Shown here: positions 35,101 to 43,301 of the stretch, one piece after another | Position numbering within the stretch: the first letter of the stretch is position 1 | How the letters are laid out: each line of letters begins with the position of its first letter | Source of the DNA: Rheinheimera pacifica | Lineage (GTDB): Bacteria; Pseudomonadota; Gammaproteobacteria; Enterobacterales; Alteromonadaceae | Direction: 5' to 3' | Length of the DNA stretch: 64,000 nt | Assembly (NCBI RefSeq): GCF_900108485.1 | Contig: NZ_FNXF01000013.1 | Span: 62,001 to 126,000, forward strand | The notes under the pieces: model-generated | What the model was told of the DNA's origin: nothing | Database searches by the model: none | The model's input: the letters and a program-made list of their open reading frames with translations, nothing else | Program-made: the position numbers and the translations under genes

Positions 35101-38100
35101 GCACCGCGGCTGATAGCAGCTGGCGGCGCGCGAAAGCGGCTGTCGTTGTACAGCAAGGGGCCGGTAAGGCGCTGAAACAGCGCGGCTTCAGCCACAGTAA
35201 CAGTAAGATGGCGCAACTGCACCTGTGCCAGTGTCCAGGCCAGTGTGGCGGCGCGTTCAAAGGCACTGTATTCGTTATGCTGGGTGATCAGTTGCAGTAG
35301 CTCTTCGCGCGAGTTGGCCAGCAGTGTCCAGAATGCGACTTTCAGTTGCTTACCCGCACCCAGCGTAACTGTAGGGCGCAAACACAGAATAGGGTCCAGC
35401 ACGGTGCCGCTGCTGTTACTTAATGGCTGGTTGCGTTGCATAGCTCGCGCTTGTTGCAAGCTGGTGCCGGCACCAAAAAACTGCGCCCGATCGGTTTCAT
35501 ATTGCAGCGGGGCGCCGCTGTTACCTTCAACTACCGCAAAGTGGCCCAGCCACAGTGGTTGCTCGTGCGGTGTACGCGGCCGGCGGGTAGCGATAATGGC
35601 ACCGTGTGCGCTGATAAATTCAGTTTGCACAAACAACTTGGAAAACGCCGGGTGAGCGTTGTCACTGGCCGCGCTGCTTAGTACCAGTTCAGCGTAAGAG
35701 GTGAGTTCAAGTTCTTTGTCGTGCCGGCTGTGGTTGCATAAGGTGATGCAACGTACTTCACCGTTATGTTCAGATGCCACCACCACGGTTACCTTGGCGC
35801 TGATGTCCTGCTGCTTTTCGCCGCACTGTGTGCTGAATTCTGCGCCGTCTTCACTAAAGGTTACGCTAAAGCTGGCCGCTGTGGTGTGCGGGCTGTCACT
35901 TGCCAGTGGCTGCAGGCTGGTTGCCCAGAACTGTGGGTTATTGCGCTCGCGCAGCAAAATATAGCTACCGCAGCTATCCAGGCTACTGTCGGCGCGCCAG
36001 CGGGTGATGGCAATACCGCGCCAGCGGCTGTAACCGCTGCCAGCGGCGCTAAGCATAACACTGTAGTTGCCGTTGCTAAGAATGTGCGTGTGCGGCGCCC
36101 CGGTTGCGGTTGGGTCCAGGCTTAGCTCGGTCAGTGATTCACTGCTGCTGCCGGCGGCAATAGTTACCGCCTCTGCTTTGGGGTGAGCATTAAGCACATC
36201 GCGCGGTACCCGCTCCTGCAACAACAGTTCACAGGCGCTGATCATCGGTTCGCGGTGAAAACGGCTGCGCATCAGGCCCTGTTGCAGGGTGTTAAGCACC
36301 GCTATCAGTGTCATGCCCTGATGGTGCGCCATAAAACTTTGCACCAGCACGGGTTGGGCTGGGTCTGGCAACCGGGCCGGGGTATAGTCTATCGCCTCAA
36401 AAAAGCCGTAATCGCCCAGCGCGCCCAGTTGTTGCAACCGGGCAAAGTTGCTGCAGGCAGCAGGGGCATCTACCATACTGGCCAGCGCGGTAGCGTAGGG
36501 GGCTATTACCAGGTTTTGCGCCAGGCCGCGTTTTAAGCCCAGCCCCGGCACACCAAAGTTAGAATACTGGTAGGTAAGGTGCAGATCGCGGGCATTGTAG
36601 GCCGATTCTGAAATACCCCAGGGCACATTGTGTTGCCGGGCATAACTGATTTGCCGCGCCACAATCAGCCGGTTGCTTTGCTCCAGCAGGCTGCCTACTG
36701 CGGCACGCATAACCAGTGACGGCATCAGATATTCAAACATTGAACCCGACCAGGACAACAGCGCCGCGCCCGCACCCAGCGGGGTAGCGCCGCGGCCCAG
36801 CCTGAACCAGTGTTTGGCGTCGATATCGCCTTTGGCAATGGCAAACAGGCTGGCAAGGCGGGCTTCAGAGGCCAGTAAATCGTAACAGCTGTTGTCGAGC
36901 TTATTGTCGGCAACGGTATAACCAATCGACAGCAAATTACGCTCGGTATTAAGCAAAAAGGCAAAGTTCATTTGTAATGCCATGGCCCGGCTTTGTGCGG
37001 CCAGTGTGGTAAAGCGCTGGCGTAACTGATGCTGCTGTGCGCTGTCGGCCAAATTGTCCTGCTGGTGCTGGTTAAGCGTGTGCAGTAAGGCGCTGATATA
37101 AAACAACAGGTTGTCACTGTGCGGTTGTCCGGCGCTAGCAGCCGGTTGTTGCTCACAGGCGCTGCGATATAAAAGCTGCGCGTCAGTGGCCAGCCGGATA
37201 AGCTCTTTATGCAGCGGCGCCGGGCGAAAAGTAGCACTGAGTAACTGTGCCATTTTTTCCAGGCTGATATGCAGCTGCTGATTATGCTGCAGGCTGTTGT
37301 CGCACTGTTGCAGGCAAAGTTGCGCCAGTGCCAGGGTGTCTGTCAGCCCCTGCAATGCCAACGGAGCCAGCAGTTGTTGTTGCCAGTCTTCCAGGCTGTT
37401 AGCCAGCGCCAGCAGGTGGCCGGCCAGATTGCCGCTGTCAACTGATGAGATATACGCCGGTGCTAACGGTTGCAAAGTCTGGGTATCGTACCAGTTATAA
37501 AAGTGGCCCTGATACAGGCTAAGCCGCTGTAACGTAGCAAAGGTTTGTTCCAGTTTATCGGCACTGGCATGGCTGCCCAGCCAGCCGAAATCCCGTGCGC
37601 TAACAACCGACAGCAAATACACGCCAATATTGGTGGGCGAGGTACGATGGGCAATAACCGGCTCGGGCAATTGCTGGAAATTATCCGGTGGCAGCCAGTT
37701 GTCATCAGCGCTGACAAAACGCTCGAAAAAGCGCCAGGTGCGCCGGGCTACCAGGCGCAGGCTATTGGCCTCAGGTGCGGTCAGTGGCCGGGTTTGCTGC
37801 TGGCCTGTAGGCAGGCTTAGCCAGTACATCAGCGCCGGTGCCAGTTGCCATAACAGCAGCAGTGGGGCCAGTAATACCAGATTATGCGGTGCCTGCCACA
37901 GCACCAGCGCAGCGGTTAGCCAGGCCAACACCAGCCCGGGTGCCATCTGGCGGTAATAGCCGGCCAGGCTTAGCGGCCGGTGAGCACTGTTTTGTGCCGT
38001 GGTGACCCACTGCAGCAGCTGTTTGCGGCTTACCAGCACACGCCACAACGTAACGCTGATGGCGTGGCCCATGCGCCAGGCCTGATCGGCCAGTAAAATA

Positions 38101-40904
38101 ACCTGTAGCAGGCTTTGGCTCAGGGTTTGGCTAATATCGGCCAGCAGGTTGCCATACAGGCTGCGCAGCGCAATAGCGCCGCCGTTTTGTAAAATACTGT
38201 GCTGCGGCAATAAGGTAAAACGGCGCATCAGTAAGGTGGGTAACAGCAATACGGCCAGTAGCAACAGGGTGGTATTAAGCGCCAGCGGCCAGGGCAGCAG
38301 CAGGGCCAGCACTAAAGCGATAAAACCAGCCGGTGCCAGCATTGAGCGGCGCAGGTTATCCAGCATTTTCCAGCGGCCCAGTAACGGCATGCCAGCTTGG
38401 GCACTGCGCGGCTTGTTAAATGCGCAGCATAGCCAGGGCAACAACTGCCAGTCGCCGCGGGTCCAGCGGTGTTGTCGTTTAACGACAACGTCGTACCGGG
38501 TTGGGAAATCCTCTACTACTTCAATGTCTGATACCAGGCCGGCACGGGCAAAGATGCCTTCAAACAGATCATGGCTTAGCATGCTGTTGTCCGGCACTCT
38601 GGTGTTTAACGCCGCATGAAAAGCCTCTACATCGTAGATGCCTTTACCGGTAAACGAGCCTTCGGCAAATAAATCCTGATACAAATCAGACACGGCGCTG
38701 GCGTAGGGGTCGATACCGGCCGGGCCAGAACTTAAGCGCAAATAGCGCGAACCTTGCTCAGCGAGTGCCAGTGCCGGTGTTACCCGTGGCTGCAAAATGC
38801 CATAGCCGGCAATAATACGTTGCTGGCGCGGGCAAAACTGCGGCTGGTTTAACGGGTGCGCCATCTTACCCACCAGCTTAACGGCTGCATTGCGCGGCAG
38901 CCGGGTATCAGCATCCAGCGTGATCACATAACGCACCTGTGCCGGCACCAGGTTAGATAACAACGGGTACTGGGCGCTGCTGCCACAAAAAGGGTTATCA
39001 CCATCGCTACCGGTGTTTTCTGTACTGCGTAGCGCCTGGTTTAAATCGGCCAGCTTGCCGCGTTTGCGCTCGCGGCCCATCCAGCTTTGCTCGGCAGGGT
39101 TATAACTGCGCTGGCGATGTAACAATAAAAAACGTGGCCCGGCCAGGCCTGTGCCATAGTGGTGATTTAAGGTAGCAATGCCGTCTATCGCTTGCTGTAG
39201 CAGCGGCTGATCTGTTGGCTGGTGCTGTACAGGGGCGTCAGCAAAATCTGATAGCAGCGCAAAGCTGATATCGCCATTACCGGCTGCCAGATAGTGTTCT
39301 TCCAGCCGCTGCAGGTGCTGGTGCAGTTCGGTGCTACTGGTTAGCAACACCGGCACCGCGATCAGGGTGCGCAGTTCAGAGGGAATACCGTCGGCCAGTT
39401 CCAGAGCCGGTAGCAGCTGCGCACCGTTATAGCGGCTGGCCATATTCTGTAGCAGGGCGCTGGCCACTTCGCTGAGTGGAATCGCGGCCAGCAACAACAG
39501 CCACAGCCAGTTAATGCCTGTAATAGCCAACAGCCAGCCCGCCAAAAGCAGTAAGCCAGAACTTAACAACACAAACAGGCTGATATAACCTTTAATACCC
39601 CGGCTGCTAATACAATGACGCAGCCAGCGCCCGGCACTGCGTTTAATGCTCAGCTGTTGCTCAAATGCCTGCCGGCCGTTGCCCACTAAATAGTAGCCGC
39701 AGTCGGCTTCGCGCCCGGCCTGTATCGGGTTGCTGCATTTCGCGGCCGCTAAGCGGGCAGTTTGCAATACAGCGGCGGCAATCGTCAGCTCCGGGCTTTT
39801 AGCGCGGCGGGCCAGCTGTTCAATGGCTGTGCGATACAGGTTGCGGCTGGCAAAATCCATTTCGTTAAAGCGGCTGCCGTCGGCCAGCTGCTGATCTACC
39901 AGGCTGACGCTTTCAAACAGTTCTGTCCAGTCGATGGCGGAAATGCGCCGCATACTGGTAATAACATTACGCACACTAACGTTAGACGCCCCCAGCCGTT
40001 GCTGAGCTCTTTGCACCACAGTGTCAATGCTATCGCCCTGTACGGCCAGTTGCTGACTAAGCCATTGCAGGGCTGGTGTAACGCCAGGATCCTGATCACG
40101 CAGCCGTTTGGCCAGTTGGGCGGCAAAGTTGTCGCTTAACGCCGTGCCGTGCTTAACCCTATTTAGCTTAGCCACTTCATACTGCCAATCTGCGCCGGCT
40201 ATTAATGCATCGGCCAGTTGATCAGCCTCTGAGCGCTGGCGCAGGCCCAGGCTGATTTGATCGGTTAAACGGCGCAGGTTTTCAATCAGCACTATGCGTA
40301 GTGTAATGGCCACTGCCCACAGCTCACCAATACTCAGCGGCTGTACTTGCTGATAAGCAATTAAAAAGCGTTTTAATATGGCCGGGTCAAAATGGCTGTC
40401 GGTATGGGCTACGTAAGCCCAGGCAATGCCCAACACCCGCGGATAGCCGCTAAAGGGGCCAGTGGCAAGCTTGGGCAATTGGCGGTAATAGCCGGGTGGC
40501 AGGTCGTCGCGAATTTCACGGATTTGCTGTTCAACAATATGGTAGTTATCCAGCAGCCATTCGGCCGCGGGTACTATGCTATGGCCAGCCTGTAACTCCG
40601 TAGCGCTAACGCGGTAAGCGGCCAGCAGAGTATGGGCGTTGGCTGTCAGCCGTTGCTGTAACGCGGGCCGGCAATACTGGCGAACCTGTTGTAACAGCGT
40701 AAATTCGCTGACCACGGGCTGGGTTTTCGCCAGGCTATGCGCATGCAATTCCAGCCGCTCAACACTAAACAGCTCGGCACGAACCGGGCTGGTTTGTTGC
40801 CATAGTTCGGGGATAAACCAATTGCTGCTGCGCTGGTGCAGCGTGAAAAACGGCTGTAACAGTAAAGCAGAGGTGTCACGGAAAAAAGTACGGAAAACAG
40901 ACAT
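32139..40904 (-). CDS. Cyclic beta-1,2-glucan synthase-type protein (NdvB/ChvB-like)
   Basis: At 2921 residues this is the largest gene in the window. Domain order: an N-terminal helical region; membrane helices about 440-490; a GT84 glucosyltransferase domain with ITLDADTRLPRNA and KRQHRWTRGDWQLLPW; more helices to about 1080; a glycoamylase-like domain (ISSVDSGNLAGHL, SESAYNARDLHL, FMAHHQGMTL); and two carbohydrate-binding/GH94-type regions ending in the phosphorylase catalytic part with MGSGDWNDGMDQVG. This layout is that of the enzymes that start, extend, trim and close periplasmic cyclic beta-glucans, which buffer osmolarity. No separate export gene (NdvA type) is nearby. It is flanked by two Crp/Fnr regulators. 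Confidence 0.9.
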   Translation of the reverse strand: MSVFRTFFRDTSALLLQPFFTLHQRSSNWFIPELWQQTSPVRAELFSVERLELHAHSLAKTQPVVSEFTLLQQVRQYCRPALQQRLTANAHTLLAAYRVSATELQAGHSIVPAAEWLLDNYHIVEQQIREIRDDLPPGYYRQLPKLATGPFSGYPRVLGIAWAYVAHTDSHFDPAILKRFLIAYQQVQPLSIGELWAVAITLRIVLIENLRRLTDQISLGLRQRSEADQLADALIAGADWQYEVAKLNRVKHGTALSDNFAAQLAKRLRDQDPGVTPALQWLSQQLAVQGDSIDTVVQRAQQRLGASNVSVRNVITSMRRISAIDWTELFESVSLVDQQLADGSRFNEMDFASRNLYRTAIEQLARRAKSPELTIAAAVLQTARLAAAKCSNPIQAGREADCGYYLVGNGRQAFEQQLSIKRSAGRWLRHCISSRGIKGYISLFVLLSSGLLLLAGWLLAITGINWLWLLLLAAIPLSEVASALLQNMASRYNGAQLLPALELADGIPSELRTLIAVPVLLTSSTELHQHLQRLEEHYLAAGNGDISFALLSDFADAPVQHQPTDQPLLQQAIDGIATLNHHYGTGLAGPRFLLLHRQRSYNPAEQSWMGRERKRGKLADLNQALRSTENTGSDGDNPFCGSSAQYPLLSNLVPAQVRYVITLDADTRLPRNAAVKLVGKMAHPLNQPQFCPRQQRIIAGYGILQPRVTPALALAEQGSRYLRLSSGPAGIDPYASAVSDLYQDLFAEGSFTGKGIYDVEAFHAALNTRVPDNSMLSHDLFEGIFARAGLVSDIEVVEDFPTRYDVVVKRQHRWTRGDWQLLPWLCCAFNKPRSAQAGMPLLGRWKMLDNLRRSMLAPAGFIALVLALLLPWPLALNTTLLLLAVLLLPTLLMRRFTLLPQHSILQNGGAIALRSLYGNLLADISQTLSQSLLQVILLADQAWRMGHAISVTLWRVLVSRKQLLQWVTTAQNSAHRPLSLAGYYRQMAPGLVLAWLTAALVLWQAPHNLVLLAPLLLLWQLAPALMYWLSLPTGQQQTRPLTAPEANSLRLVARRTWRFFERFVSADDNWLPPDNFQQLPEPVIAHRTSPTNIGVYLLSVVSARDFGWLGSHASADKLEQTFATLQRLSLYQGHFYNWYDTQTLQPLAPAYISSVDSGNLAGHLLALANSLEDWQQQLLAPLALQGLTDTLALAQLCLQQCDNSLQHNQQLHISLEKMAQLLSATFRPAPLHKELIRLATDAQLLYRSACEQQPAASAGQPHSDNLLFYISALLHTLNQHQQDNLADSAQQHQLRQRFTTLAAQSRAMALQMNFAFLLNTERNLLSIGYTVADNKLDNSCYDLLASEARLASLFAIAKGDIDAKHWFRLGRGATPLGAGAALLSWSGSMFEYLMPSLVMRAAVGSLLEQSNRLIVARQISYARQHNVPWGISESAYNARDLHLTYQYSNFGVPGLGLKRGLAQNLVIAPYATALASMVDAPAACSNFARLQQLGALGDYGFFEAIDYTPARLPDPAQPVLVQSFMAHHQGMTLIAVLNTLQQGLMRSRFHREPMISACELLLQERVPRDVLNAHPKAEAVTIAAGSSSESLTELSLDPTATGAPHTHILSNGNYSVMLSAAGSGYSRWRGIAITRWRADSSLDSCGSYILLRERNNPQFWATSLQPLASDSPHTTAASFSVTFSEDGAEFSTQCGEKQQDISAKVTVVVASEHNGEVRCITLCNHSRHDKELELTSYAELVLSSAASDNAHPAFSKLFVQTEFISAHGAIIATRRPRTPHEQPLWLGHFAVVEGNSGAPLQYETDRAQFFGAGTSLQQARAMQRNQPLSNSSGTVLDPILCLRPTVTLGAGKQLKVAFWTLLANSREELLQLITQHNEYSAFERAATLAWTLAQVQLRHLTVTVAEAALFQRLTGPLLYNDSRFRAPPAAISRGAGPQSGVWQHGISGDLPILLLHIDDIEDIDNVRQLLRAHEYWHLKQLPVDLVIINERASSYVQDLQQAIETLVRSSQSRPAAVLSASAPQADSSPQLAKGNVYTLRADLMSVASRSLLASIARVVLYARRGTLQRQLQRLTPEPATAAAKLPPQYPAAKLAPRPGIADTAATADYISSELEFFNGLGGFASDGREYVILLHNYQRTPMPWLNVIANAQFGFQVSASGSGYSWAQSSRENQLTPWSNDPVTDPCAEAIYVQDEDSGQLFTATSAPINDGGHYSACHGFGYSRFVHQAAGVHLSLLQYVPLDEPVKISRLTLRNTSDKRRQLRVTAYAEWVLGRDRAACAPYLISEFDHEHSVLLAQNPWQTAFVGKVAFAALGTNTPLSGWTADRTEFIGRNRSVQSPLALAQLQLLSANAGAALDPCAALQHSLSLAPGEQIELVFLLGQTADKASALALVQRYRQADLAAELHKVHLHWQQLLQAVQVKTPDRAMDIMLNGWLLYQTIACRINARAAFYQASGAYGFRDQLQDTMALSFAAPELTRAHLLRAAQRQFVEGDVQHWWLPHSGQGVRSRISDDRVWLAFACARYIDTSGDSAVLDESISFLQGPQLEPGQHDAFFQPMPTDAVAPLYEHCARGLDQAISLSSERGLPLMGSGDWNDGMDQVGAGGKGESIWLGWLLLTTLAQFIPLATARCDPRAALWQAHSNTLLKAIEQYGWDGNWYKRATYDDGSWLGSQHSDECQIDSLSQSWAVLSGVAEPQRATAAMAAVDKHLVQQRQQLLLLFTPPFDQSAHNPGYIKGYPPGLRENGGQYSHAAMWVVMAFARLGQADKAHQLFSMLNPLNHALTPAAVNRYQLEPYVVAADIYSVPPHTGRGGWSWYTGAAGWMYRAGVESLLGISRHGSHIHIAPCLPAHWPGFSATVTIGNSSYALCIKQTHDQQAELTLDGVLITADSPVFVSQHCLALPLDNQAHQLSWSKVNH

Positions 40905-41015
40905 AGCAACCTGCAGCTAATAGCATAAGCGGTAACGGCTTAGCTTACAGTGCAGTTAGCCTGTTGTCGGTTCGATGCCGTACATAGCTGACGATAATGT
41001 GGTTAACACTAACAG

Positions 41016-41795
41016 TTAGTTGGGCAGCACAGGTTTTTTGCAGGTATGCTCGTGCTGCTTTAGCGGCAGCAAGCGGTCGGTTTCAGCTTTTACCACTTCG
41101 TAGCATTCACAGCTTAGTTGTTCCAGTTTAGGCCGGTTGGTAACAATGATATGGCCACGGCTGTAGTCAATAACGCCTTGTCGTTGCAAACGGCCAGCAG
41201 CTTCGGTTACGCCTTCACGGCGCACGCCCAGCATATTGGCAATCAGCTCTTGTGTCATAACCAGATGGTTGTCTTTCAGCCGGTCCAGCGACAGCAATAA
41301 CCAGCGGCATAATTGCTGATCAATACTATGGTGGCGGTTACACACCGCAGTTTGGGCCATTTGCGTAATTAACGCCTGTGAGTAACGCAACATTAAATGC
41401 AGCAGCTCGCCATGGCGGCCAAATTCATCTTTCATCCGTTGGCCCAGTAGCCGGTAAGCAAAACCGGCACTTTGCACCAGGGCCCGGCTGGTGGTGCTTT
41501 CGCCGCCCATAAACAGCGCAACGCCAATCAGGCCTTCGTAACCTACGACAGAAATTTCAGCCGAGGCACCATTTTCCATGACATACAACAACGACACTAT
41601 GCAATCGGTAGGAAAATACACATAGCGCATAACATCGCCAGGCTCGTACAGCACCTTACCCAATGACATTTCTACTAACTCCAGATGCGGGAATAAACGC
41701 TGCTGTACGTCAGTAGAAAGGGCGTCAAGCAAAAGATTTTGCGTTGGATGGTGTTTAGCTGTGGCACAGTGTTGCTGTGATGCCAACTGCGGCAT
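41016..41795 (-). CDS. Crp/Fnr family transcriptional regulator (paralogue 2)
   Basis: The 259-residue regulator resembles paralogue 1 along its length: a barrel with YVYFPTDCIVSLLYV and VVGYEGLIGVALFM, a dimer helix, and a winged helix with MTQELIANMLGVRREGVTEAAGRLQRQGVIDYSRGHI. No Fnr-type cysteine cluster is seen. It lies upstream of the glucan synthase gene on the same strand, 111 bp away, with no clear terminator between. An operator-like palindrome sits 61-76 bp before its start next to a good -10 (TATACT), suggesting self-control. Confidence 0.87.
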   Translation of the reverse strand: MPQLASQQHCATAKHHPTQNLLLDALSTDVQQRLFPHLELVEMSLGKVLYEPGDVMRYVYFPTDCIVSLLYVMENGASAEISVVGYEGLIGVALFMGGESTTSRALVQSAGFAYRLLGQRMKDEFGRHGELLHLMLRYSQALITQMAQTAVCNRHHSIDQQLCRWLLLSLDRLKDNHLVMTQELIANMLGVRREGVTEAAGRLQRQGVIDYSRGHIIVTNRPKLEQLSCECYEVVKAETDRLLPLKQHEHTCKKPVLPN

Positions 41796-41855
41796 AACGA
41801 TGTCCTTGAGTGAGTGCGGATAGGTTATGAGTATAGTTAAGCAAAATGTTAACTC

Positions 41856-41871
41856 TGTGCGCCAGCGAACA
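41856..41871. promoter_or_regulatory. Palindromic operator, site 3 (before Crp/Fnr paralogue 2)
   Basis: TGTGCG-CCAG-CGAACA. On the minus strand a -10-like TATACT (41835-41830) lies 28.5 bases from the centre, ahead of the regulator start at 41795. Confidence 0.7.
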
Positions 41872-41888
41872 TAAAATTAAAAGCAGTA

Positions 41889-42200
41889 TTATTTAACCCG
41901 CATGTCATTTTTTACCGCGGTAACACCGGTAACTTCACGTGCTACCCGTATGGCGGTGTTAATGTCCTCTGCAGAGCTGACAAAGCCACTTAGTTGTACT
42001 ACGCCTTTAAAGGTTTCGACATTAATTTCGCTGACTTTAAGCGAGGCAGTATTAAAAATAGCGGCTTTTACCTTAGTGGTAATCACTGTGTCGTCTACAT
42101 ATTCACCTGTGCCTTCCCGGGTAGCAGTTGCGCCACAGCCTGCCAATGTCAGGCTAATTAAGCCTACCAGTAAAATAGCGAAAATATGATGGGTTTTCAT
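41889..42200 (-). CDS. Single BON domain lipoprotein
   Basis: The 103-residue protein has a lipoprotein signal (LISLTLAGCGATATRE, Cys about 22) and one BON domain (VDDTVITTKVKAAIFN, then GVVQLSGFVSSAEDINTA and GVTAVKNDMRV). Small BON lipoproteins are common in stress regulons of gammaproteobacteria and may protect or stabilise the envelope. It resembles single repeats of the three-BON protein at 28078. Operator site 4 lies 76-91 bases upstream, and a weak -10 TACTGT (42254-42249) fits the spacing. Confidence 0.88.
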   Translation of the reverse strand: MKTHHIFAILLVGLISLTLAGCGATATREGTGEYVDDTVITTKVKAAIFNTASLKVSEINVETFKGVVQLSGFVSSAEDINTAIRVAREVTGVTAVKNDMRVK

Positions 42201-42275
42201 GGGGTATATCCTTGTTGTTAAGGGGATGAATCGGTTTTTTACCCTTAAACAGTAAACCTGAATGCGGCTGAAGTA

Positions 42276-42291
42276 TGTGCGCTATCGCACC
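42276..42291. promoter_or_regulatory. Palindromic operator, site 4 (before the BON lipoprotein)
   Basis: TGTGCG-CTAT-CGCACC, the most symmetric of the five sites. On the minus strand the centre is 29.5 bases from the -10-like TACTGT ahead of the gene starting at 42200. Confidence 0.7.
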
Positions 42292-42332
42292 TTAGAGTGG
42301 TATTTGTTTGCTGTTATACCCGTACGTATTCT

Positions 42333-42356
42333 GCCCGTTAATATAAACGGGCTTTT
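42333..42356 (+). terminator. Terminator-like hairpin in a divergent gap
   Basis: GCCCGTT and AACGGGC form a 7-bp stem around a 6-base loop, followed by TTTT. It lies between divergent promoters, where no upstream gene on the plus strand needs a terminator. Confidence 0.45.
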
Positions 42357-42365
42357 ATCTGGTTA

Positions 42366-42409
42366 TGTGGGATACCGCACATACAGCAGTAAAAACCGCG
42401 CGGTATAAT
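42366..42409 (+). promoter_or_regulatory. Operator site 5 and -10 box before the lmo0937-type gene
   Basis: TGTGGG-ATAC-CGCACA (42366-42381) is followed by a perfect TATAAT at 42404-42409. The centre lies about 42 bases before the expected start of transcription, the class II activator position for Crp/Fnr proteins. No good -35 is seen, as expected for an activated promoter. Confidence 0.7.
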
Positions 42410-42442
42410 AAAGCCCTTTTCATAATTTACAGGTAAGTTGCT

Positions 42443-42589
42443 ATGTTAGAAACAATCATTGTGCTGCTGGTAATTCTTTGGGCGTTGGGGCTGGTGTCTT
42501 CTTACACCATGGGCGGCTTTATTCATATTTTGCTGATTGTAGCTCTGGTTGTAGTAGCAATACGTTTGCTCCGCGGCCGCAGGATCTGA
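42443..42589 (+). CDS. lmo0937 family 48-aa membrane protein
   Basis: This short gene encodes 48 residues with two hydrophobic segments (TIIVLLVILWALGLV and FIHILLIVALVVVAI), joined by the loop SSYTMGGF and closed by a basic end (RLLRGRRI). The motif LGLVSSYTMGGFIH is the hallmark of the lmo0937/DUF5670 family of small stress-related membrane proteins. It has a weak AGG ribosome site about 10 bases upstream and a clear promoter with operator site 5. The degenerate GGDEF gene follows 24 bases downstream on the same strand and is probably co-transcribed. Confidence 0.85.
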   Translation: MLETIIVLLVILWALGLVSSYTMGGFIHILLIVALVVVAIRLLRGRRI

Positions 42590-42613
42590 TTTTGCACAGG
42601 GGCAAGGAGCATT

Positions 42614-43273
42614 ATGCAACATAAACTCAGTGTAATAAGCCATATTCACGGAGCCTTGCCGTCAACGCAAAAGATATTGCTGTCGCCAAGACGCAGCTAT
42701 GCCGAATTGCAGCAAGCGCTGCAACGGGCAGAAAGTATTACCGAGCGTACCTTGTGCGAACTATTGGCGCTGCAACAAAGCCAGTTGTTGGGTACTAAGG
42801 CTGAAGCGACTGATAAACTGCCAATACAACCCCAGCTAAGCTTCATGATTAAGCAGGCTCAGCGCCATGGCAGCAGTTTTGCCGTGTTGTTTGTGCAACT
42901 GGATCATTATAAAAATATTTATGACGGCCACGGTGTGGAGGTGGCTAAACAGCTTAGCGAAGCAACTCTTGCCCGTATGGTAGCGACACTGCGCGATTGT
43001 GACAGCATCAGCCAGCAGGCTGATGATCAATTTTTACTGCTGATCACCGATGTGTCACGTATTTATGATGCTGTGCTGGTAGCGGAAAAGCTAAAACAGA
43101 AACTGTCGATCTTACACGGCGTGTCTGTAATGCCGCTGGGGATCACTGTCAGCATTGGTATCAGCCGTTTTCCGCAAGATGGTAACGACGCCGGCTTACT
43201 AATAGAAAGAGCTGCCGCCGCGCTGCTGCATGCGCAGAACCGGGGCGGTAATCAGTTCTCGTTATTGCGCTAA
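42614..43273 (+). CDS. Degenerate GGDEF protein with retained I-site
   Basis: The 219-residue protein is a paralogue of the GGDEF protein at 29004, with a helical N-terminus and a GGDEF fold (FAVLFVQLDHYKNIYDGHG, ITVSIGISRFPQDG). The catalytic loop reads QADDQF instead of GGDEF, so cyclase activity is probably lost. The RxxD inhibitory site five residues upstream (RDCD) is intact. Such proteins often bind c-di-GMP as receptors. It follows the lmo0937-type gene and likely shares its promoter. Confidence 0.8.
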   Translation: MQHKLSVISHIHGALPSTQKILLSPRRSYAELQQALQRAESITERTLCELLALQQSQLLGTKAEATDKLPIQPQLSFMIKQAQRHGSSFAVLFVQLDHYKNIYDGHGVEVAKQLSEATLARMVATLRDCDSISQQADDQFLLLITDVSRIYDAVLVAEKLKQKLSILHGVSVMPLGITVSIGISRFPQDGNDAGLLIERAAAALLHAQNRGGNQFSLLR

Positions 43274-43301
43274 ATCCGTTGCTGCGTTAAAACAGCCTGT
43301 A

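Noticed and set aside
32139..40904. Many open frames of 60-150 codons opposite or within the glucan synthase gene
   Set aside because: They follow the codon bias of the real gene, have no ribosome sites and match no families.
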